Shown: in pieces, positions 32,043-38,494 of the stretch | How the letters are laid out: the number at the start of each line of letters is the position of its first letter | Position numbering within the stretch: the stretch's first letter is position 1 | DNA from: an uncultured Synechococcaceae cyanobacterium | Lineage (GTDB): Bacteria; Cyanobacteriota; Cyanobacteriia; PCC-6307; Cyanobiaceae | Direction of reading: 5' to 3' | Assembly: GCA_902538695.1 (NCBI GenBank) | Contig: CACBGC010000002.1 | Span: 1 to 38,494, forward strand | DNA length: 38,494 nt | Notes under the pieces: model-generated | What the model was told of the DNA's origin: nothing | The model's database searches: none | What the model saw: the letters and a program-made list of their open reading frames with translations, nothing else | Made by a program: the position numbers and the translations under genes

Positions 32043-34001
32043 ATGAGTAATTCCTCTATAGAAACAATAGATAACAAATATAATTTTAAAATTGAATATA
32101 AATTAATTAATAATAAAGAGTTACTAAAATCAAGATTATCCGAAATTCCAAAGTCATCTGGTTGCTATCTTTTTAAAGATATAGATAATAATTTACTTTA
32201 TATTGGTAAATCTAAAAAACTACGCAGTAGAGTAAGTAGTTATTTTAATAATTTTTCAGATTTAACTCCAAGATTAAGTTTGATGGTTCGTCAAATAACT
32301 GAAATAGAAATTATAGTCACAGATAGCGAATATGAAGCACTAAATTTAGAGTCAAATTTAATAAAAACAAACAAACCATATTTTAATATTCTTTTAAAGG
32401 ATGATAAGAAATATCCATATCTTTGTATAACTTGGAGCGAAAAATATCCTCGAATATTTATTACAAGAAGAAGAAGAAATAGAAATAACTTAGATAGATA
32501 TTATGGACCATATGTAGATGTCGGATTATTAAGGAGAACATTATTTACGATAAAAAAAATATTTCCACTTAGACAAAGGCCAAGGCCAGTCTATAAAGAT
32601 AGAACTTGTTTAAATTATTCAATAGGAAGATGTCCAGGTGTTTGCCAAGAAGTAATATCATCCGACGATTATAAAAAAATAATCAAACAAGTATCTATGA
32701 TATTTCAGGGAAGGAATGATGACTTAGAAATATTTTTACAAAAAAAAATGATGCAATTTTCTAATGATTTAGATTATGAAAATGCAGCAAAAATAAGGGA
32801 TCAAATTTTAGGTTTAAAATTATTAACTGAATCACAAAAAATATCAATACCAGATTCCTCAATTAATAGAGATATCTTTGGAATAGTTTCAGAAAAAAAT
32901 GTAGCTAGTATACAAATTTTCCAAATGAGATCTGGTAAGCTCATTGGGAGAATTGGCTATAGTCAAAAATTAAATAATGAAGATGAAAATCTTATTCTAC
33001 AAAAGGTATTAGAAGAGCATTATATGAATGTTGAAGCTGTAGAAATACCATCAGAAATTCTTATTCAATATAACCTTCCGAAACAAACAACCATAGAGGA
33101 TTGGTTAACGGAGCTAAGAAAAAAGAAAGTAAAAATCTTAATCCCAAAAAGAAATAAAAAACATGAAACTGTAGAAATGGTTTTAAAAAATGCGAAATTG
33201 GAATTAGATAGAATATTAAATGGGATACAAGATAATGAGTCATCAATTGAGGATCTTGCCCAAATACTTGAATTAAGCGAACAACCTAAAAGAATTGAAG
33301 GTTATGATATAAGCCATATTCAAGGTAGTGACCCTGTAGCATCACAAGTCGTTTTTATTGATGGGATTCCTTCTAAACAACATTATAGGAAATATAAAAT
33401 TAAAGATCCAAACGTTTTTATAGGACATAGTGATGATTTTGCTTCGATATATGAAGTAATACATAGAAGGTTCAAAAAATGGTCAAGATTTAAAAAAAGC
33501 GGAGGAGATTTTTCAATATTAAATGATAAAACGAATAGTAAATTAGACAATGAACTTCTATCAGATTGGCCTGATTTAATAATGATTGATGGAGGAAAAG
33601 GACAGTTAAATGCAGCTATTAAAGCATTAAAAGAATTAAATCTTGAGGAAGAAGTAACTATATGTTCACTAGCAAAAAAAAATGAAGAAATATTTATTCC
33701 AGGCTTTACTAAGTCTCTTGATACTGATGAAAATCAAAAAGGAGTTCTTCTATTAAGAAGGGTAAGAGATGAAGCACATAGATTTGCATTATCTTTTCAT
33801 AGAGATAAAAGATCTAAGAGAATGAATAGATCCCAATTGTCCCAAATCAGTGGATTAGGACCATCAAGAATAAGAGAATTGCTTGAGCATTTTAAATCAA
33901 TAGACGCGATAAGAATAGCTAGTAAAGAGGATTTATCAAAAGTTAAAGGACTCGGAAAAAATTCAGTAAATGATATATATGAATATTTTAACGAGTTATA
34001 A
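32043..34001 (+). CDS. uvrC: Excinuclease ABC subunit C
   Basis: UvrC makes both incisions in nucleotide excision repair, which matters for a surface-ocean phototroph exposed to UV. The 652 residues show the GIY-YIG 3' nuclease domain (SGCYLFKDIDNNLLYIGKSK, about 40-59), a cysteine cluster region TCLNYSIGRCPGVC that matches the known iron-sulfur site, a UVR motif (about 230-265, FSNDLDYENAAKIRDQI), an RNase H-like 5' nuclease domain with EGYDISHIQG and MIDGGKGQLNAA, and a C-terminal helix-hairpin-helix pair. It lies 9 bases after the flavin reductase-like gene; hemJ follows after 88 bases. Confidence 0.97.
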   Translation: MSNSSIETIDNKYNFKIEYKLINNKELLKSRLSEIPKSSGCYLFKDIDNNLLYIGKSKKLRSRVSSYFNNFSDLTPRLSLMVRQITEIEIIVTDSEYEALNLESNLIKTNKPYFNILLKDDKKYPYLCITWSEKYPRIFITRRRRNRNNLDRYYGPYVDVGLLRRTLFTIKKIFPLRQRPRPVYKDRTCLNYSIGRCPGVCQEVISSDDYKKIIKQVSMIFQGRNDDLEIFLQKKMMQFSNDLDYENAAKIRDQILGLKLLTESQKISIPDSSINRDIFGIVSEKNVASIQIFQMRSGKLIGRIGYSQKLNNEDENLILQKVLEEHYMNVEAVEIPSEILIQYNLPKQTTIEDWLTELRKKKVKILIPKRNKKHETVEMVLKNAKLELDRILNGIQDNESSIEDLAQILELSEQPKRIEGYDISHIQGSDPVASQVVFIDGIPSKQHYRKYKIKDPNVFIGHSDDFASIYEVIHRRFKKWSRFKKSGGDFSILNDKTNSKLDNELLSDWPDLIMIDGGKGQLNAAIKALKELNLEEEVTICSLAKKNEEIFIPGFTKSLDTDENQKGVLLLRRVRDEAHRFALSFHRDKRSKRMNRSQLSQISGLGPSRIRELLEHFKSIDAIRIASKEDLSKVKGLGKNSVNDIYEYFNEL

Positions 34002-34032
34002 ATATTAATTAATTTTTGAAAAATAGATTTCT

Positions 34033-34075
34033 TGATATTGTTAAATATCACTATATTAAAAATATATATTTTTAA
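34033..34075 (+). terminator. Two hairpin-forming repeats downstream of uvrC
   Basis: TGATATT (34033-34039) and AATATCA (34044-34050) form a 7-bp stem with a GTTA loop. Next comes a 20-base perfect palindrome, TTAAAAATATATATTTTTAA (34056-34075). Both lie in the 88-base uvrC-hemJ gap. They may end uvrC transcription or attenuate read-through into hemJ. A+T-only palindromes are frequent by chance here. Confidence 0.3.
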
Positions 34076-34089
34076 ATTAATCTAGTATT

Positions 34090-34656
34090 TTGGCAGCCGA
34101 AGCATATCTCTGGTTTAAATCACTTCACATTATTGGTGTAACCGTTTGGTTTGCGGGACTTTTTTATTTAGTAAGACTTTTTATATATCATGAAGAATCT
34201 AAAAATATGGATAATGAATTAAAAATTGCCTTTAATAAACAATACACCTTGATGGAAAAAAGGCTGGCGAATATTATCACAACACCTGGGATGATATTAG
34301 CTTTAAGTATGGCTATATGCATGGTTATTATGCAACCAAGTTGGTTAAGTGAGAAGTGGTTGCAAATTAAAATTTCTTTTGTTTTAGGATTAGTAATTTA
34401 TCATTCTTATTGTTACAAAATAATGGATTCATTACAAAATGGTACTTCAACCATTTCAGCTAAAAACCTTAGATTATTAAATGAATTGCCTACTTTATTA
34501 TTATTTATAATTGTACTTTTAGTTATTTTTAAAAATAATTTTCCAACTAGTGTTGCTACATGGAGCGTAGTTGGGCTAATTATTTTCATGTTGGCTTCAA
34601 TACAATTATATGCAAAGATTAGAAAGAAAAATGAGAATTCATTAAGCAATGAATAG
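34090..34656 (+). CDS. hemJ: Protoporphyrinogen IX oxidase, HemJ type
   Basis: HemJ oxidises protoporphyrinogen IX to protoporphyrin IX, the last step shared by heme and chlorophyll synthesis in most cyanobacteria. The 188-residue membrane protein has four or five helices. The N-terminal helix carries WFKSLHIIGVTVWFAGLFYLVRLF, with the conserved histidine (H13) and arginine near residue 29 of the family. A second conserved block is LMEKRLANIITTPGM (about 53-67). The start is TTG at 34090; an in-frame stop at 34078-34080 rules out any earlier ATG. Its last 8 bases overlap the PHP gene. Confidence 0.92.
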   Translation: MAAEAYLWFKSLHIIGVTVWFAGLFYLVRLFIYHEESKNMDNELKIAFNKQYTLMEKRLANIITTPGMILALSMAICMVIMQPSWLSEKWLQIKISFVLGLVIYHSYCYKIMDSLQNGTSTISAKNLRLLNELPTLLLFIIVLLVIFKNNFPTSVATWSVVGLIIFMLASIQLYAKIRKKNENSLSNE

Positions 34657-35296
34657 GGAAGATTTAGTAAAATTAACTTCCAATATTAATAAAAATAGCT
34701 GTCCTAAATATATTAATTTTCACTGTCATACAAAATTTAGTGATGGGAGTCTGGAACCATATGAACTTTTAGAACAAGCTTATAAAAATAACTTGAAATT
34801 TTTATCAATAACCGACCATCATACAATTAAAGCTCATGAATATATAAAAAAAAATAATATACTCAAAAATTATCCTAAAGATTCTTTTAAATTAATTTCA
34901 GGAATAGAAATTAATTGTTTGATCCTAGGATGTTTAGTACATGTAATCGGATTAGGAATAGATATAAAAAGTAAATACCTAAAACCCTACATCCTTGGAG
35001 AGTCTCCAATAGGTAATGATTTAAACATTAAATCAGTTATTAAAGCAATAAATTTAGCTGGTGGTTTATCATTTCTTGCACATCCAGCAAGATACAGGAT
35101 TCCCTTTTATAAATTAATTCCAGAGGCCAAAATACAAGGTATTGATGGAATAGAGGTTTGGTACGATTATGAACTTAATGAAGTATGGAATCCTAGTTTA
35201 TTTGTATGTTCAGAAATAGATAAATTAGCAGATAAATATTCAATGCTAAAAACATGCGGAACAGATAGTCATGGACTTTCGCTATTAGGTAGATAG
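34649..35296 (+). CDS. PHP-domain metal-dependent phosphoesterase
   Basis: A 215-residue protein of the polymerase and histidinol phosphatase (PHP) superfamily. The metal-binding motifs are in order: NFHCHTKFSDGS (HxH, about 23-34), ITDHHTI (about 52-58), GIEINCL (about 85-91), LAHPARY (about 144-150), and the C-terminal CGTDSHG (about 205-211). Related YciV/RNase AM-type proteins act on 3',5'-bisphosphonucleotides or RNA 5' ends; the substrate here is unknown. It ends four residues after the last motif, making it shorter than the roughly 280-residue YciV type, but all metal motifs are present. The ATG overlaps the hemJ stop (ATGAATAG). Confidence 0.87.
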   Translation: MNREDLVKLTSNINKNSCPKYINFHCHTKFSDGSLEPYELLEQAYKNNLKFLSITDHHTIKAHEYIKKNNILKNYPKDSFKLISGIEINCLILGCLVHVIGLGIDIKSKYLKPYILGESPIGNDLNIKSVIKAINLAGGLSFLAHPARYRIPFYKLIPEAKIQGIDGIEVWYDYELNEVWNPSLFVCSEIDKLADKYSMLKTCGTDSHGLSLLGR

Positions 35297-35297
35297 T

Positions 35298-38200
35298 TCA
35301 GAATTCGTTTTTTTCAATTATTGAATCAGTATTAATAATTATGTTCTTTAAATTTTCAATGACATCTGATGAACAATTATTCCACATTTTTCTATTGACA
35401 ATTTCAAGAAATCTTTGTGCAATATCTCTTAAAGCCCATGGATTATTCTCAAGAAAGAAATTCCTAAGATCCAGATCACATAACCATGATTTATAAACTT
35501 CCTCATAACACCAATCTGAGACAACTTCAGTAGAAGCATCAAAAGCATATAAGTAATCTAGTGTAGCTGAAAATTCAAACGCTCCTTTATAACCATTATC
35601 CTTCATTCCATTTATCCATTTAGGGTTAAGTATTCTTGATATAACAACTTTATTAATTTCATCTTGTAATTTTGAGATTTTAGATAATCCAAATTTAGAT
35701 AAATCACCATGATACATTTCAGGTAATTTACCGCTCAATTTTTTTACTGCTGAAGATAATCCACCCTGAAACTGATAATAATCATCTGAATCTAAAATAT
35801 CATGTTCCTTATTATCTTGATTATGAACAACTAGCTGCACATTTTTAAGAGCATTTTCTAATGATTTTTTATCCTCAATAGGTTCAAGATTATCACTGTA
35901 AATCCACTTACTCCAATTAATAAAAGATTCTCCAAAATCATCAATATTTTCCCAATTAGAATTTGAAATTAGTTCTTGAAGACCAGCTCCATATGAACCT
36001 GGCGCTGACCCAAATATACGATTAATTGAATCACCATCCCTTGATGCCTTAGCAAGAGGGTTAAATTTATCATTCTCATTAAGATTAGAAACAAGATTTA
36101 TTGCTTTAGAAGTTAATTTAACTAACTGTGGAAATGCATCTCTAAACATTCCCGAAATCCTTAATGTGACATCAACCCTTGGTCTTTCGAGAACAGATAA
36201 AGGAATGATTTCTAGATCTACTACTCTTCTTGAAGGCCCATCCCAAATAGGCTGTACGCCTAATAAATATAGTATTTGACAAATGTCTTCACCACCATTT
36301 CTCATAGTGGATGTAGCCCATACAGATATTGCTATATTTTTTAAATCTTCTCCATTATCTTGTTTGTATAAATCAAGTATTTGTAAAGCGGATTGACAAC
36401 CAACACTCCATGCTGATTCAGTAGGCAGTCCCCTCGAATCAACTGAAAAGAAATTTTTACCAGTGGGTAAAGCTTCAGTTTTACCTCTCGTAGGGGCTCC
36501 AGATGGACCACTTTTTACATATTGTCCATTTAATGAATTAATAAATGATAATTTCTCATTATATGAAGAATTAATTATTGGATATAGAATTTCCTTTTTT
36601 AATAATAAAAAATACTTATTATGTTTTTTTTCATTAAAAAAATAGTCTATTATTTTCTGATTTTTATATTTTTCTAGATTTTTTATATTGGTATTCTTTT
36701 TGTAAAAAAACAAATATATTAAATACTTTGCTTGTTGTTCCAAAAAATCAATAGCCATTCTAAAGTTTAAAATGTTTTTGTTGGAAAAAGTCAATAATAT
36801 TTTTTTATCCTTTTCAGTTAAGATTTGATCATATTGATTTGTCCAAGGATTCAAATCTAGTTTTAAATGTTTTGCTATATATTGAATAACACCAATTCGG
36901 TTGGCATTTGGTACTCTAGCAATACACAAGAATAAATTTATTTCATTAATGTTATTCTGCCTATTGCCAAAAATATGCAAACCTGTCCTAATTTGAGATT
37001 CTTTAATTTTGCAAAGAAAGGAATCAATTTCTTCTATTTGATTATTTTTATTCTTTATAGTAATTTCGTTAAAATCTTTTTTAATTAATTCAAAAATGGA
37101 TTTTTCTATTATTTCAATTCGTTTAGAATTTAATAATTTTGCTTCAAAATATTCGTCTAAATAATTTTCTAATATTGAATATTTTCCATATAATTCTGAC
37201 CTATCCAAAGGAGGGGTTAAATGATCAATAATTGTAGCAGCAGTTCTTCTTTTGGCTTGGGATCCTTCTCCAGGATCATTTACTATAAAGGGATATATAT
37301 TTGGTATTGCTGGACAAATAATATTTGGAAAACATTTATTGCTAAGACCTATTGATTTGCCAGGTAACCATTCAACAGTCCCATGTTTACCAATATGGCA
37401 CATAGCATTTGCATTAAAAACTTTTTCAATCCAAAAATATTGTGCTAAATATCTATGGGGAGGTGGAAGATCGGGAGAATGAATATCTCTATCAGTGAAA
37501 GCGTCATAACCTCGTTGAGGTTGAATCAATATTATTATTTTTCCAAATCTAAGACCATTTATTGAGAAGCCTTTATTATCTAGATCGATCGCATCAGATG
37601 GTTTACCCCAACGATTAAGAATAATATTTTTGGGATCAAGTTCTAAATAATTCCAATATTTTAAGTATTCACTAAGTGGTAAGTAATCTAATGGTTTATT
37701 ATTTTGAGATTCAATATCATTAGTCCTAGTTTTTATAAGCATTGACATTAATTCCGAAGAATCTTGAGGATAATTACAAGATCCAAGGTCATAACCTTCT
37801 TCTTTTAACCAATTAAGAATATTTATTATTGAAGATGGTGTATTTAGACCAACGCCATTACCGATTCTTCCATTCTTTACTGGATAATTACTTATTACTA
37901 AACAAATTCTTTTATCAAAATTATTAAGTTTCTGAAGTTTCACATAATTTGTTGCAAATTTTGAAATCCATTTAATACCTACTTGATCAGCTTTGTAACT
38001 AGTTATTTCACTATATAGTGTATTTTCTTTAGAAATTATTTCTTTAAATGCTGAAGGACAGGTAGTAATTCTTCCATCAAATTCGGGAATAATTATTTGC
38101 ATTAATAAATCAGATGAATTCATTCCAATAGATGAATTTAACCACTTTTTTCTTGATCTATTAGAAGAAAGAAGCTGTAAAATTGGAATTTGAAGGTAAG

Positions 38201-38494
38201 TAAAAATATTTGTTGAATTTTCAATTAATTCGTTATTTTTGATTTGAGAAGAAGAAAATGAAGTTGTGGTAATTATTAGTTTAATATCTTCTTTTTTAAA
38301 AATGTCTATTAATTTCTTCTGAATAATTTGATCTTTTAGTGTTGAAATAAAAAATGTTTTAGGAGATAGTCCGCATTTTCTTAATTCCAAGTTAAGTTTT
38401 TCGTTTACTTCAATTTCATTAGCCAAAAAAAGTGATTTGTAGGATATTATTCCTATCTTTTCGCCTTTTTCATTTTTCCAATCATGTAAATAGG
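35298..38494 (-). CDS. cobN: Cobaltochelatase subunit CobN, N-terminus beyond window edge
   Basis: The large subunit of the aerobic-type cobaltochelatase, which inserts cobalt into hydrogenobyrinate a,c-diamide for (pseudo)cobalamin. The frame is open through the right edge: codons upstream of the TTG at 38426 read EKIGIISYKSLFLANE, a conserved stretch of CobN, so that TTG is internal. About 1064 residues are visible. GKHGTVEWLPGKSIGLS is the CobN version of a motif that in Mg-chelatase ChlH reads differently, and ESAWSVGCQSALQILDLY and RISGMFRDAFPQLV are also typical. The stop lies 1 base from the end of the PHP gene. ChlH is the alternative and fits less well. CobS/CobT partners are not in the window. 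Confidence 0.93.
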   Translation of the reverse strand, partial: YLHDWKNEKGEKIGIISYKSLFLANEIEVNEKLNLELRKCGLSPKTFFISTLKDQIIQKKLIDIFKKEDIKLIITTTSFSSSQIKNNELIENSTNIFTYLQIPILQLLSSNRSRKKWLNSSIGMNSSDLLMQIIIPEFDGRITTCPSAFKEIISKENTLYSEITSYKADQVGIKWISKFATNYVKLQKLNNFDKRICLVISNYPVKNGRIGNGVGLNTPSSIINILNWLKEEGYDLGSCNYPQDSSELMSMLIKTRTNDIESQNNKPLDYLPLSEYLKYWNYLELDPKNIILNRWGKPSDAIDLDNKGFSINGLRFGKIIILIQPQRGYDAFTDRDIHSPDLPPPHRYLAQYFWIEKVFNANAMCHIGKHGTVEWLPGKSIGLSNKCFPNIICPAIPNIYPFIVNDPGEGSQAKRRTAATIIDHLTPPLDRSELYGKYSILENYLDEYFEAKLLNSKRIEIIEKSIFELIKKDFNEITIKNKNNQIEEIDSFLCKIKESQIRTGLHIFGNRQNNINEINLFLCIARVPNANRIGVIQYIAKHLKLDLNPWTNQYDQILTEKDKKILLTFSNKNILNFRMAIDFLEQQAKYLIYLFFYKKNTNIKNLEKYKNQKIIDYFFNEKKHNKYFLLLKKEILYPIINSSYNEKLSFINSLNGQYVKSGPSGAPTRGKTEALPTGKNFFSVDSRGLPTESAWSVGCQSALQILDLYKQDNGEDLKNIAISVWATSTMRNGGEDICQILYLLGVQPIWDGPSRRVVDLEIIPLSVLERPRVDVTLRISGMFRDAFPQLVKLTSKAINLVSNLNENDKFNPLAKASRDGDSINRIFGSAPGSYGAGLQELISNSNWENIDDFGESFINWSKWIYSDNLEPIEDKKSLENALKNVQLVVHNQDNKEHDILDSDDYYQFQGGLSSAVKKLSGKLPEMYHGDLSKFGLSKISKLQDEINKVVISRILNPKWINGMKDNGYKGAFEFSATLDYLYAFDASTEVVSDWCYEEVYKSWLCDLDLRNFFLENNPWALRDIAQRFLEIVNRKMWNNCSSDVIENLKNIIINTDSIIEKNEF

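Noticed and set aside
35311..35336. TTCAATTATTGAA repeat at the end of cobN as a terminator for the PHP gene
   Set aside because: The stem is only 5 bp and lacks a T-run on the plus strand.
35298..38494. Mg-chelatase subunit ChlH instead of CobN
   Set aside because: The GKHGTVEWLPGK motif and the overall pattern fit CobN better than ChlH, whose equivalent segment differs.
1..38494. Mobile elements, prophage, CRISPR, toxin-antitoxin or defence system
   Set aside because: All major frames read as core housekeeping or photosynthesis genes; no transposase, integrase, regularly spaced repeats or composition break was seen.

Overview
This window is an ordinary stretch of core chromosome from a very AT-rich (about 30% G+C by eye), tightly packed cyanobacterial genome. 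The best match is a high-light-adapted Prochlorococcus. The evidence is the photosystem I gene psaK, the cyanobacterial dnaK3-dnaJ pair, hemJ, aerobic-type cobN, a C-terminally extended ribBA, several small protein families known mainly from cyanobacteria and plastids (DUF2499/Ycf49, DUF3593, DUF3110, DUF1995, YggT/Ycf19), intergenic gaps all under about 215 bases, and the strong A+T bias. The genus is inferred from gene content and order. I cannot name the strain.

Layout. 1-3971 (minus): pyk, a MacB-like permease, bioY and a left-truncated lspA form one tightly spaced operon. 4033-4362 (plus): a MazG-like pyrophosphohydrolase. 4365-6796 (minus): ilvA, scpB, yggT. 6913-8802 (plus): dxs. 8822-15019 (minus): ferredoxin, suhB-like, hisZ, then htpG, rpmB, a secreted peroxiredoxin, a DUF2499/DUF3593 membrane pair, and psaK. 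15069-15155 (plus): tRNA-Ser(GGA). 15370-19169 (plus): a protein-folding block of dnaK3, dnaJ, DUF3110 and ppiB. 19173-20897 (minus): ribBA. 20985-22040 (plus): argC. 22024-22680 (minus): purN. 22864-24447 (plus): pgi. 24444-27014 (minus): leuS. 27120-31003 (plus): dapF, a cysteine desulfurase, DUF1995 and a PBP4-type carboxypeptidase, with overlapping or 1-base junctions. 31012-31485 (minus): coaD. 31545-35296 (plus): flavin reductase-like, uvrC, hemJ, PHP phosphoesterase. 35298-38494 (minus): cobN, truncated at its 5' end by the window edge.

The genes serve primary metabolism (glycolysis, isoprenoids, amino acids, riboflavin, CoA, tetrapyrroles), photosynthesis, folding, DNA repair and wall synthesis. 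I see no insertion sequence, prophage, CRISPR array, toxin-antitoxin pair or genomic island. No gene is visibly frameshifted or interrupted.

I did not find a new multi-gene system. The points worth a second look are small. Convergent genes end within 19 bases of each other or overlap, and at several of these junctions an A+T-only hairpin probably acts as a shared terminator. There are short palindromes in the htpG and pgi upstream regions. The homologous reading frame of scpB has no ATG, GTG or TTG at its true N-terminus. The DnaK3 tail carries a repeated acidic DDDPWDN motif, and RibBA carries an unexplained C-terminal extension of about 150 residues.
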